Of a stretch of DNA of 64,000 nt, positions 1 through 12,300 are shown one piece after another (position 1 is the stretch's first letter; every line of letters starts with the position of its first letter). The notes under the pieces were generated by a model. It searched no databases. It was not told where the DNA came from and worked only from the letters and a program-made list of their open reading frames with translations. The stretch lies in assembly GCF_000315625.1 (NCBI RefSeq), contig NW_005434667.1, positions 1,133,474 through 1,197,473 of the forward strand, in the 5' to 3' direction. The translations under genes and the position numbers were made by a program. Source of the stretch: Guillardia theta CCMP2712 (Eukaryota > Cryptophyceae > Pyrenomonadales > Geminigeraceae).

Positions 1-884
1 TACCCACCGATTCGTTCTCTCCGTTGAAGTTGATCGAGTTGCCCGTCAGAGTTCCGTTCTGAGTCCCTTGAGCGGCATCATCTGCATTCCCCGTGCTTGC
101 GATCGATCTTCGTTTCTTCGCTTCCTGTATGCTATACCAGATCGCTTTCCTCCACCGGGCGCGGGAGCTCGTCTTGCTGGGCAGGTAAGCGGGAGACTTG
201 TGAACAGGAGACTGATGGACGGAGGGAAAAAGGCTGGAGGGGGAGATGATGACTTCTACCCCCCACTCGATCCGAGCATGTCCGGGTGAGAGTCGCTTCT
301 GAGATCGAGAGAAGGAGGACTCCCAAGGCTTCATGCGAATACTCGGGCGATTCTTATCGAGCCGATGAGCGTAAGCCGAGGAAGGCTTAGTGTTGTCTTT
401 GTCAAGCTTTGACTTCTCTTCCCTGATCTGCTCGAGCTCCGAATGACCGAGATGCGTTGGCAGATGTTTGTTTCTCACTACGTTCACAGGAAACGAGGAC
501 GGTCGAGCGAGTGAGGTGGTACGGGGGATGAACAGGGAGACAGGACGAGGAGGAACGATGTCCGTGTCTTCGGAGCTAACAACTCCTGTAGACATCCTCG
601 TAGTTGGGCTGGCCTTGTTCTGGCTCATCTTGCTCTCGTCAAAGCACATGAGGACGCAATCCCGTCTGCTGACATGCCCACCCTCGTGCTGCTCCGGGCT
701 GAAGACCTCCTGCAACGTGATTGACGGACATGAGCTGGAGTAGCTTGTCAGCGAGAGCATGCCCTTGCGGCGCTTGTCTCGTTCTGATGACATGCTTGAT
801 CGTGTTGAGGTTCCTATCAGTTCATCCGACAACCACGAAGACTCCGACACCTCAACCTCAAACAGCGCTGGACCTGTCCATCCT
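1..884 (-). CDS. Hypothetical protein exon, partial at left window edge
   Basis: On the minus strand one frame is open without a stop from about position 884 down to position 1, nearly 295 codons, so the exon continues outside the window. An in-frame TGA lies just upstream, and a plausible splice acceptor (ctttcaccag) sits at about 885, so this looks like an internal or 5-prime exon. The first in-frame ATG is at 793 and would begin MSSERDKRRKG. The sequence is rich in Ser, Pro, Arg and Lys, with blocks such as LEQIREEKSKLDKDN and SIRMKPWESSF. It looks like a disordered, phosphorylation-prone protein. I recognise no domain and give no function. The long open frame with protein-like composition is the main support; the chance of a spurious open frame of this length is low but not zero. 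Confidence 0.55.
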
Positions 885-1971
885 GGTGAAAGCCATCAGA
901 GACAGCTGACGTATGATGGAATGTCGCTTCTAAAGTTCTCAATGCTGTTGAACATCTAACTGAATCGATCCTCAGTGAAGACAACCAGCTTTCGACCCTT
1001 CACAACGATTTCATACTTTTCCCGCTGCACCGCAGCCCTTCACTCCTTCACTCCTTGTTGTCAACACGATGCTCGCTATCGACTTCATCATCGATCTAAT
1101 GTCTCTCTCATAATCTATCCTCTATCTACATTGTTTCTGCCTCCTCCTCTCCCCCTCCCGCTTTCTCCCCCATGAACTCCCTGCAGTACCTGTGCGAGCA
1201 TATCCTGGTTGTAAAGGTACTTTGATTTCAACTACATGCAATTGAAGTTTCATTTTTTGATTACATATTTGAAATATTTCAATCAGCGTTAGCACCTCTT
1301 CTTTGAGATATGTTACCCTCGAAACTTTCATTCATTTATTCAAATGAAAAGGTACATTTTCAAAAACTCTCCAGCAGCAAAGAGGTACCTGCCCGGGCCC
1401 GGCCAGGGGCGGTCAGGGACCCGGCATGGAAGTCCCTGATTTTTAGCTTAACTTTGAGTAAAGTTTTGGAAAGGGTCTACCATCTTCTGCGGTTCCTTAC
1501 ACCCTAACACGCGCACCCATGTATTAAAGAGACTGCAGGTCAGAGGAGAGAGGAGCGGAGAGGAGGAAACAATGGAGGGTACACAAGAGGAGAAGAGAGG
1601 AGATCTGAAGGAAAGAAGAGAGCAGAGCGAGTAGTTTGTTTGCTTGTTGGTTGTTTTTTTAGAATTGGTTGGTTGGTTGGTTGGTTGGGTTTCTAGTGAT
1701 AAGGAAGAACAGTGGGACGAAGGAAGAAACGTAATAAGGAAGAACAGTGGGACGAAGGAAGAAAGCGAAACATAGAGGAACGACAGTACGGACCATACAA
1801 GAGAAGCAGATAATTCTCGAAATAGCCCATATTCGCAAGAGAGAATAAAGTAATAATCGAGATCGCAGGTACAAGGATAGAGGCGATGCTATGAAACACC
1901 GAGAATTACAGTGAACCCCAGCTCGAAAGGCGAGGAAGAAGCACCGGGATAGATCACGAATCAAGTGCAAT
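885..1971. other. Intergenic region with a GC-rich repeat fragment
   Basis: I see no supported gene here. Positions 1390-1440 are strongly GC-rich (cccgggcccggccagg) and are followed directly by the dispersed core TTAACTTTGAGTAAAG at 1448-1463. From 1540 to 1900 the sequence is purine-rich and low in complexity, with GGTTGGTTGG runs near 1665-1690 and a direct duplication of about 30 bases (aaggaagaacagtgggacgaaggaagaaa at about 1700 and 1738, shown here only as a landmark of its start). The last 100 bases should hold the 5-prime leader of the helicase gene. Confidence 0.5.
1448..1463 (+). repeat. Dispersed repeat core, copy 1
   Basis: The motif TTAACTTTGAGTAAAG is preceded by a GATTTTTAGC-like block and GC-rich DNA. 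The same core occurs at 32943-32958, 33269-33284, 33424-33439 (inverted) and 49298-49313, always between genes. Confidence 0.75.
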
Positions 1972-4060
1972 ATGACGATCTTTAAGCTCGGAGCTCGAGG
2001 TCTGGCGATGGTGGGTCAATGGACGAGCAAAGGGGTTGTGCCTGCAAGGAGTTTCAGCTCCATGGCGAGTGAGCTGAGGGTGCTGACGGACTTGCGATCT
2101 CCTCACCTGTGGTATCCCCTTGCGAGGAAGATGAAGCGAAGGTATGAGACCGGGACAATCCGAGTCGTTGATGTCCTCCACTAGGTGGGTCCTGCACATA
2201 GGGCCAACTAATAGCGGGAAAACGTTCGAAGCTCTGCAGAGGCTGGCGGTAAGAGACTCTACGGGGAGAGCTGCGGGAGAGCAGTGAGTGACTTGTCGTG
2301 GCAGTCCGTAGAGTCGGGGAGATATTGCGGGCCCCTGAGGCTGCTGGCATGGGAGGTGTATGACAAGCTGAAAACAGGAGCAGTGAACGGGTCCATGCCC
2401 AGCCGGCCTTACCTGCAAGGCTGACGCTTCCTGCAGGAAGCCGGTGCGATGTAGCTTGATGACAGGGCAGGAGAAAGTGTTCGACCCCAAGGCAAACCAT
2501 ACCTCGTCGACTGTTGAGATGGCGGACCTTGACAAGGTGATCGACGTGGCGGTCATCGACGAAGTTCAGATGCTCGAGAGCAACGATCGAGGATGGGCGT
2601 GGACGCGAGCATTGCTGGGACTTCCTGCTGCTGAGATCCACCTGTGCGGCGAGCCACGGGCACAAGAGCTGATCACGAAGCTGTGTGACCTCTGTGAGGA
2701 TGAGCTGGAAGTGAAGGAGTACGAGAGACTGTCGTCGCTATCGGTCGCCAACCATTCTTTGGAGGGCAGCCTTCGCAACATTCAACGAGGGGATTGTATT
2801 GTAGCGTTTGGGAGGTCAAAGATTCATCAGCTGAAGCGCGACATTGAGGCGAAGACTCCATTCCGCTGCTGCGTCGTGTACGGCTCGCTGCCTCCTCTGA
2901 CTCGGCAGGAACAAGCGAAGCTGTTCAACGAGAGGGGTTCGTTTCCTAACGGTCAAAGCTTCGACGTGCTTGTGGCCTCGGATGCCATCGGGATGGGGCT
3001 GAATCTGGAGATCTCGCGGGTTGTTTTCAGCTCCCTGCGCAAGTTTGACGGGCAAGAGGAAAGGCTCTTGACAGCTTCAGAGATCCGGCAGATCGGAGGA
3101 CGAGCAGGAAGGTTCGGGACCAACACAGTGGAAGGGATTGTGACGAGCTTGCACAACAAAGACCTCCCGCTGCTGAAGCGAAGTTTCAAGACGGAGCTCC
3201 CTCAGATCGCGAAGGCTTGCCTCCGCCCGGAGATCGTCATGCTCGAGGATTTCGTTCACTCCATCCGGCACGTGTGGCCGCGGGAGGAGGGAGAAGACTC
3301 GCTATCGCTCGACACGGCCCTGCAGCTCTTCAAGGACTTTCACCAGACAGAAAGCAGCTTCTTTCTCGGGACGACCATCGACGAGTTGCGGGTGAGTAGG
3401 CAAGAGACGGAGGAGTTGGTTGACTTTGGCTGCAGGACCTCGCAAAGACGATTGAGTCTGTCAAGATGCCCCTCACGGATCGGTTCTCCTTCTGTTTGGC
3501 TCCGATCGATCTCAGCAAGGAGGATCGACGGAGAGCAGCATTCTACGAGATGGCGCGCATGTACTCTGAGAAGAGACTCGTGAGGATCTCGCAGGTCGCC
3601 ACGTTCAACAACAGGATCCCCGACACCATGTTCAAACTGCGAGAGGTTGACCTCCTCCTCCCTCCTCCCTCCTCCCTCCTCCCCCTCATTCCTCGTGGCA
3701 GGCGGAAGAGACGCACGTCATCCTCGAGTTGTACGCATGGCTAGCTAATCGCTTTGAAAACGCTTTCTGTGACTTAGAGATCGTTAAGCGACAGATCGCA
3801 AAGAACAGCATCCTCATCCAGGTACTCCTTGGACTCCCTCCCCCCCCCTTTCTCGTCTTCCTCCCCCTTCTCTCGTTTCCCCTCCTTGTCCTTCGACTCG
3901 TCAGTGATGGAGGCTTGTCATGCTGTCACCTCACCAGCTACTCCAGGAGGGTCTCAGGAGGCTGACGAGGGAGGCGAGGTCGCAACTTCGTCAGGGGAGG
4001 CCGAGGAGAGAACTAGAGGAGGAACCTGAGTTGCAGTCGGAAGAAACCGTTTCGACGTAG
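1972..4060 (+). CDS. SUPV3L1: SUV3-like ATP-dependent RNA helicase, mitochondrial
   Basis: The protein is a superfamily 2 RNA helicase of the Suv3 family, which unwinds RNA for the mitochondrial degradosome. Seven exons join in phase: 1972-2141, 2185-2248, 2305-2390, 2437-3391, 3436-3645, 3702-3821 and 3938-4060, giving about 575 residues. All introns have GT-AG ends, and four are only 43-56 nt. The N-terminus (MTIFKLGARGLAMV, later ARSFSS) is basic and hydroxylated, as in a mitochondrial presequence. Walker A is GPTNSGKT (about residue 66), motif II is DEVQM, the YCGPLRLLAWEVYDKL block is Suv3-specific, and motif VI is QIGGRAGRFG. The last exons match the Suv3 C-terminal helical region (LELYAWLANRF). 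The protein is shorter than the human one (786 residues), mostly at the C-terminus. Its last exon may overlap the 3-prime end of the convergent kinase-GEF gene. Confidence 0.93.
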
Positions 4061-4359
4061 CTTCCTCTACCTCCCCCTCCTTCCCGGATGATCTTGAGCT
4101 CCACATCGATTGAGCTACAGGAGTTAGGGAGGTCAACCGAAACGCTTGCTCACCTGTAGTCGACTGCATAGTGGCCACTGAGTGGTGGAGAGGAAACAGA
4201 ATTCAGTTGCCAGCGATACGCAAGGCAGAGCAAAAGTGCTCACCATGGCAAAGTGTAGACTGCATGCTTGTATATGTTTGACTGAAGAAGATCCTGTTTG
4301 TAATCAGCTTACTCCTCAGCATCTTCAATCCTCATTCTCTCCCAAGCGTTCTCCCCCTT

Positions 4360-4400
<41 letters not shown>

Positions 4401-4795
4401 CTCCCCTCCCCCTTTTCAATTACTTGTGCCATGACGCCCTCGTACTCTTGCGTCGGGTCCCAACAGTAGGAGTACCTTGTCTGCTTCAGAGTCCTCTTCC
4501 CCTCCTCCTCTCTGCACCTGTAGATCTTGACCCCTCGCGCCGACCTTCTCATGTAGCGGATGTTTTGTTTCGTGCGGACATCTGCATATTCCTTAGCATC
4601 TGTCACATCCAGAGTTTCTCCTCCCCCGCACACAAACTTTAACTCCCGAGCTCGCGCCTTACCTGACAGGAATAGCAGAGCTGTGGTTGCAGCAGTCGCA
4701 AGGCCCCACACTATGTGAATCTGGAGAAACAACATCAGCACGGAATACAGCCTTGGCTTCCATCTCATCCTTTGAATCGTCACTCGCGCTTCTTG

Positions 4796-4827
<32 letters not shown>

Positions 4828-7800
4828 CCCTCCCCCCTTCCCTCCCCCTCCCCCCAACCTCCTCCTTCTCCTCCTCCTCAACGTTGTTATCCACCCCCTT
4901 GTTCTCATGCACCCTCCTGGTGTTCCTCGTGGGTCATTGCTCTCTTCGCTCTCATCACCTTGGTCGCTTCCCTGCTTGCTTCCGCTTGCGCTCTTGCAAC
5001 TTCTGCTGCAGCCATCGCTTGCTCTGCCCGCAGCTTCTCGGTTGCATGTGCGAGTTGAAGCTCCTGAGGCATGCATGAGACAGCGCAGGGAAGCGAAAGA
5101 CGCGAACACCTGGAGACGAATCTGATTCTTCGCTTTTGTTAACACAACCACTGCAGATATTCCTTGAAAAATTCTCAGATCGACAAGAGGAGGAGGCAGA
5201 GGGTGGGGTGCGCTACCTGCTAAGACTAGGACGATCGTCCCCGTCTGCACGACAGGATGGGCAAAGAAGCCTTTCCTCTTAAACATCTTGAAGGTCTGAG
5301 TAATGCTGTTCGGCCCTGCATCCCCTGTCACCTTCAGCAAGTTCGGTGGCAAATCGTATGTTTTGAGAAGATGGAGATAAAGAGAATGGAAGGGTTTGCT
5401 GTACTGATAGCAAGTGGTAGAGGCTGAAGGTGGTGGTAATGATGATGATGATGATGGAAATCGAAGATGGGGAGAGCAAGTGCTGGGAGTTTTTTTGGTA
5501 TTCGCAATGTAAACGACGACGTTGAACTGTCTTTCACCGTTTGCAATGTCAGTCGGCGGAGTTGACTCGTTGATTGCATCTACGGTATCGTTCACCTACA
5601 CCCTCATCAGATCCCTTCTCTTCCCTGTCTTCCCATGTTTGCCAGACCGCGGCAAGAGCAAGCTGTAGGTCATCGAACGCACTGATATGCAAGTCAGGTA
5701 AAAATGCACAAGAATGAAAAGTATCTGCTCCTGTTGGTTATCTTCCTATTCTATTGTAATCAACCTCGCCCACCTCGTCCTTCTCCTTTCCATATCCTCA
5801 CTTCACTTACTTCCGATCTGACGTGAACTCAAGGATGTGACCGAGCAGCAGGGGGTATCGCATCAGCCGTTGAACAGGCATGATCAGGTATGCATCCAAC
5901 GCCTGCCAAGATCTCAGCTTGCCCCCTCCTATCTCCAGCTTCCAATTGCTCCTCGCTCCCTTCCTCAAAATAGTGTCCTCCCTCCCTTCCCTTCCCTTCC
6001 TCGCCCTCCTCACTTGAGAATCTGCTCCTAATCCGCTCTGGATGCAGTCACGGAATCTGAAAACAAGTCAAGAGATGCAAGGCAAACAAGCTCTCAACGT
6101 CTTGCTGTTCCTTGCAAGGTCCTGCGCCAGTATCAACACTTGAAGTACTCGGTCTCAAAGTCCTCCCCTCCTGACCTGCAGGTTGCTGTATCCTTCGAGA
6201 TACTTCGTCACATAATCCTGCTCACGATCGTCATCCTTCTCTGAAACCAATTAGATCGTCCAACTTCGTAATTTCTCAACAACGTCGAGGCAAACTTGCG
6301 CATGATTGCTCCAAGACAGCTCGGACCCTCCTTGGTGCAACCCTTCTCCAGCTGCGGAGACTGTGAGACTGGTTTGGACAAGTAGAAGGAGGAGGAGGAG
6401 TAGGAGTAGAAGCAGTAGTAGTAGGAGGAGTGGACTTTGTGGCGGTAATGGTAAATTAGGATAGGTAAGTCCACCTGCTCCAAGAAGAACTCGTTGTTCC
6501 TGAGGAGGATCGCAAGATCGAAAAGCATTCGCATCTGATCAGAATCCAAGTCTGGCTGGACGCCTTCTTTCAACTGGCAACAGGAGAGGATGAGAGAAGA
6601 TATGTGGACTTCTAGTCTCACTTGTTTCCTGAGCGGAACGACCACATGCTGGCAAGCTTGCTCAGAGAACATGCGTTCACATCTCCTTTCTCACCTCCAC
6701 CACTCTCGTCAAACGTAGGCAGTACTCCCTCTCAGAGTCGATGAGCTGCACATGCGCTAGTCAGCGTAACTTTGCTTTCGCCCTCCCGCCCGCTGATTCT
6801 CACCTCCGAGATCGCCATACGAAGCTGGACATGCGTCTTCGTAGTAACCTGTCAAACGTTGACTACCAGGCTCTCTTGTCTCGCTCGAGCGCACTGAGTG
6901 ATCGTCGTCCTTCTCGCTCACCGTCATGGTAGCAAGCCCCGACCAGACACCCTTGGACATGATGGTCGCCATGCTGTTGTCATCTCAGAGATGTCAGAGG
7001 CCCCCTGACGTCCAAACCTCATCCTTGGAGGTGAAAGCTGCAACGCGGAGCGCAAGACAGACCGCAGGGCTGCACAGTAGAGTGAGATGCACAGGTCAAA
7101 GCCTTCTCCTGCTTCAACCGGGGAAGCGAATCTTGTCATCCTGTACGACATCTGACTCCAGCTGAGCGATGACCTGCAATAGTTCTCAGCACAACCACGT
7201 TTGCGTCAGGAGTGCCATGACCTCCATCACGTCAGGTCTCGAGTCATCCACGAGGATGTCGGGCTGCCCGCTGACCTGCCACCTCCTCTGAGTTTGTCTT
7301 GGCAGGATCGAGCTGGGAAACCATCTCATAAAGTATCTTCCCGAACGCCCAGACATCTGAATCTTGCGAGGCCAGGACGATCTCGCTGTTTAGGATACTC
7401 TTCGCCTGATGTCGCTGCAGCATCACAACAACTAAGACCTCCTGGTCTTGCTCTCTTACCTGCTCTGGCGGACAGTAGGATGAAGTGACTTCGAACCTCA
7501 CTGCAAGCACAGCAGCAGATTCAGATATTTGTATGAGATCCCATGCAGAGTTTGAATCACCGCTGCCGTCCTCTGTGGTGCTCCCAAAGTCGCAAAGTTT
7601 CCACTGCCTTCAACGGTCTTGTCACACAAGGAGTCATCGCTCCTCCAGTCTCTCTTACCCACTGGAAGATCGGAGAAAGTTAGCAGGTTTCACATCATTG
7701 TGGATCAGCCCGAGAGAGTGTAGCTCCTGAAACAATGATGTAATTAGACATGTCAGGCTGAATACTCTGACACACGAGCGGCTCGTTCACCTGTAAAGAG

Positions 7801-8775
7801 GACCCAAGGGAGCTACCGACATCCAAGACCTCCAATCAGCTCGTTAGACCCTCTCTCTCTATCTCTCTACCAATCACCTCAACCCACGTAGGCTGGAAAT
7901 TCTTCTGCAAGAGCCAGCGATCCAACGACATCGTCGCATACTCCAGGATCAGGCTGCCATTTTTTTGACAACAGGTTGGATGAAAGTGATAGGATGGAGT
8001 TAGCTATCTTACCAGCCCAGCTTTGTGTCTTCATCTTGTCTTCCTGCCATGTGAGGATGGAGAAGTAAGCCGAGGATACAAGGATGAGGGAGGATACCAA
8101 GGAAGGGGAGGATTTCTTCATGGATCATGTAGTCGAGGAGCCGCACGAAATGATTGCACGAGACATCTTGGCCATGCACGTGTCAGGAGCGTTGGAATGG
8201 CGGCGATGGAAGGGTCTTCTTCATCTACCTTTCTTCTTCAACTCCAAGAGCACTGTTATGAGAATGAGTCGTATCACGAGCAAAGCAATGTTCAGCTGAC
8301 CTTGCCGTTCCCTTACTGCCGCGTTCTCTTCTGCGACCTTTAGCACCACGCTGCAGCCTCGTGAGTGCACATGAGGAAGTGAGATGAGTGGAGACCTGTC
8401 TCCTGCCTTGGACTCAGCCTGGTACACGTGGGCATGCGATCCTTCGTGGATTTTCTGAAAGAGCGCAAAGTCAAGAGGATTTTGACGGTGGGAGTCGAGT
8501 ATTCATGGCAACCTTGACGATCTTGTAGGCGCCAAGGAAGCCATCATGCAGGAACTCGCTGGTCTTCATCCTCTGGCCGACATGCAGCGCCTACAAACAA
8601 TCAACCTCAGCATTCGAAGGGTTTGCGCCACAAATTCGTCCAAAACACATTTTACGACATCAACAGAAGCTCGCTGCTCATGATCGTTGGTTCTATCACT
8701 ACCCCATTACATCTTATGATACCTGTCGCTCAGACTGACACTCGGAGCTACTCGTTTCTGCTTATCTCCCTCCAT
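3991..8775 (-). CDS. Protein kinase-RhoGEF (DH) fusion with membrane segments
   Basis: A many-exon gene, read from right to left. The kinase domain comes first (about 8570-7200). It has VVLKVAEENAAV (VAIK lysine), a helix-C segment RERQVLLELKKK, HNDVKPANFL (catalytic loop, HND instead of HRD), CDFGST (DFG), YCPPEQ and DVWAFGKILYEM. A Dbl-homology domain follows (about 6870-5650): SELIDSEREYCLRLTRVVE, GAIMRKFASTLLRNYE, YLIMPVQRLMRYPLLL and FDDLQLALAAV. No clear PH domain follows. Downstream exons encode a hydrophobic segment (VVQTGTIVLVLAG, near 5240), a coiled coil (ELQLAHATEKLRAEQ, near 5000), a second hydrophobic segment (YSVLMLFLQIHIVWG, near 4720) and a basic or acidic tail. Introns of 45-110 nt fit the frame at each junction I checked. 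The start at 8775 (MEGDKQKR) and the 3-prime end are uncertain; the last frame may run to 3991. Likely role: a membrane-tethered activator of Rho-family GTPases under kinase control. Confidence 0.75.
4362..4402. repeat. (CTCGTC)n microsatellite in an intron
   Basis: About seven perfect hexamer units of CTCGTC lie inside what I read as an intron near the 3-prime end of the minus-strand kinase-GEF gene. Because the unit is six bases, several frames stay open through it and give false Arg-Thr or Leu-Val ORFs. Confidence 0.8.
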
Positions 8776-9114
8776 CCTCTCTCAGTTTCTGGTCATCCTT
8801 GAAATCGCTGGCACATTCCATACAACCGTCCTCCATCTTCCATCTTGAACCTGCTAGTCCAGCCGCTACCTCCTCTCCTCCCTCGCTCTAGTTTGCTTTC
8901 GCTCACTTTCCTTCCCTTCTGTGCTGTTTCTCCTCCTCGTCCTTCCCTCCCTCCCCACACCCACTTCCGCAGTCGCATCTTTGGTCGGCCATATTTGTGG
9001 TGAACCGCATCTCAGGCAGAGCCGAATTTTTTGTTGCCGTCGGGCAGCGGTCCATGCGGATCGATGCCGAGCTCGAAGGGGAACAGCGGACGACGATGAA
9101 GAGAAAGTGAGAGG

Positions 9115-9184
9115 AGCAGGAGCAGGAGCAGGAGCAGGATCAGGAGCAGGAGCGGGAGCGGGAGCGGGAGCGGGAGCAGGAGGA
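9115..9184. repeat. (GGAGCA/GGAGCG)n microsatellite
   Basis: A hexamer tract of about 11 units sits upstream of the adenylation-domain gene. It creates open frames on both strands (Gly-Ala or Pro-Ala repeats) that have no coding support. The 8776-9323 interval otherwise holds only C/T-rich and G/A-rich simple DNA between the divergent kinase-GEF and adenylation genes, and probably contains both promoters. Confidence 0.7.
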
Positions 9185-9323
9185 TCCCTCACGGGGCTCA
9201 GGGAGCAGATGGACGAGAACTTGATAATGAAAGAGTCTTGGTGCTGAGAGCGAAAAGGGGAGGGAGGGAGAGCGAGGGAGGGAGGGAGGGAGGGAGGCTG
9301 AAGCAAGAGAGGGGCTTGAAAGA

Positions 9324-12300
9324 ATGCAAACATTAGTAGATGAATTCCTTGCAACCGCACAATCCTTCCCCGAACACAGCGCGATCGAGCTGGCCGATGG
9401 ATTCAGCATCTCCTATCAGCATGTGAGCTCGCGATCAGATGTACGTCACGTGTGATCACACCTGACAGGTGAAGATGCTGGTTCTTCATGCTGCATGGGT
9501 GTTGGCAAAGCATGGAGTGCAGCAGGAATATGCTATTGCGCTGACAGCCGACGAGGGTTTGACTATGGTGCTGAGCCAACTCGCAATCCTTGTGGCAGGA
9601 GGCTATTTCGTTCCTCTCGACACGAAGCTGCCTCATGAGTGAGAATAAAGAACAACAACAAGATGGTTCAATGCCCACTGATTTGATACAGACGACTGCA
9701 ATACATAATCCAAGATTGCAAGGCGAGACTGATTGTTTGTCATGATCAAAACATTGCCAAGGTTCTGCTTTCTTCAGATTGCTGTTTGTGCTGATACTTG
9801 AAACAGATCAACCAAGTCTTGGACGGATTGAAGGCTGGGGGTCAAACGAGTATGTCACCACCGACAGTCTTGTCGTGTAAAGAACTGTTTCCGGTGGACC
9901 TGGAGAGCTTAGTAGAGCTGTCGGGGTTCTTGTTGGGGATGTCAGCTGGTAGGCAACTAGCAACTTGTGATCTGCCAGTCACACAAGTAACTGCTCATCA
10001 TCTCTGTTGGGTCTACTACACATCTGGCTCGACGGGTCGGCCCAAGGGAGTCTTGTGCGAGCACCGCAATGCGCTAGCCTACGTCCGGAACCACCCTTTC
10101 TACTCTGAGATGTCGGAGAGCGCAAGGAAACGAGGAGAGGAAAAGCGCAAGAGAATTCTGTGCGCCAGCGCTTTCACCTTCGACCCTTCTTCCGGGGATA
10201 TCTTCGCTGCTCTGTGCCATGGCGACGTGCTCTGTCTTTCAAGCCGATCGAAGCTGATGGTAGACTTTGGTGAGACAATCCTGAGCTGTGGCGCGACCCA
10301 TGTGTGTAGCACTCCCATCCTATGGCGGACCATCCAGGAGCCGGTAGACAAGTATACAGAGCTAGAGGTCGTTGCTCTTGGGGGGGAGGCGATGCCACGG
10401 GAGCTGGTGGAGAAGTGGGCAGATCGTGTTTGTCTGTTGAATGTTTACGGGACGACGGAAGCGACTGTCTACCAGACGATGAGGAAGATGGAGGTCGGAG
10501 ACAACCCGAGGATGATCGGCAGACCTCTGACTGGAGTTCTGGTGAAGGTGATCGGTGAGGATGGAGAGGAGGCTAAGGAAGGGGAGACGGGCGAGTTGCA
10601 TGTGGGAGGAGAGCAGGTATCGCGCGGTTATCTTGGACTACCTGAGTTGACTGAGAGCAAATTCTACTCGCAAGAAACAAGATTCTACAGGACAGGAGAT
10701 CTGTTCCGTGTACTTGGAAGTGACATGGAGTTCATCGGTCGTCTTGATTCACAAGTGAAGCTGATGGGAATGCGGGTAGAACTGGGAGAGGTAGAAGAAT
10801 CGATCAAAGCAAGCGAGGTCGTGGTTGACACCGCTGTCTTGCTCGATGAGACCAAGACGTCTCTGTCTTGTGTATGCCAGCTGAAGGACGAACTGAAAGA
10901 TTTCAAAGACGACGATGTTGTCGAGAATGTGCTTCGTTCTCTTTGTAGTCGCATACTTCCCAAGGCTCTTTGTCCCAAGATTTACAAGTTCGTAGATCTT
11001 CTGCCGGTGTTGCCGACAGGAAAGCGCGACATTGTGACACTGAGGAAGCTTGTTAGCGAGGCCTCGCCTGTCCAGACGTCTGCGACTCATGGCTGGGTTC
11101 TGACAGAGATGGAGAGCAAAGTTGCGCATGTATGGAAGAGCGTCTTGGGGTTGAAAGAATCAGAAATATCTCCTCACGACGATTTCTTCCTTCTTGGAGG
11201 CGATTCTCTCGCAGCCCTGGCGGTCACTAAACGTCTCCTTCAATGGGAGCAGACAGGCTCTCTTGTAAGTTGCTTATTCATCCTGCCAGGTCTGAAGAAT
11301 ATCTCGGTGTAGGACGGAAACAAACCATTCCACTGGCCTGTTGACGGGGTCGTGCAAGGACCTTTATCTGTCAAATTCCTCCTCAAGCATTCGACTGTAC
11401 GTGACTATAGTTCACACCTACAGGCATTTCAATATTTCTATTCACTCTCTTTCTGCAAAGACTGACCTCGATCTAGTCGTCAAGCGTCGTACTACCGTCG
11501 TCGGAGGCCGAAGGGAACATGTTGAAGAGAAAGTTTGAAGCTGAAAGCATCGAGTCAATGTTTTCTTGAGCATGCATTGACGTACAACTGCTCACTGTCG
11601 TTGCAGGGACATGAGCCGAGGATATGAAAGTAGGGAAGAGAAGGAGGAGCTTTCAAGCTCAGCAAAGAAATCTATCAACTGCTTGTATAAAGTAAGGCAG
11701 ATCAACGTTACACAACCGATCTGACTGGTCGGTTGCAACAAGATTGCTCAGAAGGGCTGCTGGCTTCTAGCAGAAGTTCTGCTCCGAGACAAGCAAGTGA
11801 GACCGGATGGGTTCGTCACCAAGCATGTGAGTCGTTCAGAGCTTCGGATGGGATCTCACATTATCCCCCCGTCATCTCAGCATCCCGGGAATTCGCCGTT
11901 GCATCTTGCGGCAGCTTCTGGACACCTCGAGGTCCCTGAGAGCTCTCGCTCCCCTCGATGTGAAGGCGTTTGTAGGTTGTGAAGGCGCTGATCGAGGCAA
12001 ACGCTTCTCTCAACATTGTGAACCCGGTTGGCTTCTTGCTTGCCGACGTCTAGATTTCATGGTTGACCTCACCAGGAACACGTGACCCCATTACACCTTG
12101 CTGCTGCCAACTGCGTCAAGACGCTCAAGGTGGTTCGTTCCTCTTTTGTTGACGCATCATGACGTATCGTCTCAGTACCTGCTGGACTTGGGCGCTCCCG
12201 TAAGGTGCAAGGACGCAAACAAGCAGGTGGATCATGATGCTGTTGCCGTGTGAAGCGAGCTAAGTTGAACTCGTTGCAGACTGTGCTGCACTATGCTGCA

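Noticed and set aside
2054-2665. Minus-strand ORFs across the helicase
   Set aside because: Shadows of well-supported SUV3 exons on the plus strand.
4100-5600. Separate TMEM43-like gene for the membrane exons of the kinase-GEF locus
   Set aside because: Some blocks vaguely recalled that family, but the end of the DH helix runs in phase into these exons, and the similarity is weak.
8866-9247. Gly-Ala and Pro-Ala repeat ORFs
   Set aside because: Microsatellite readings in the spacer between divergent genes; no flanking protein-like sequence.
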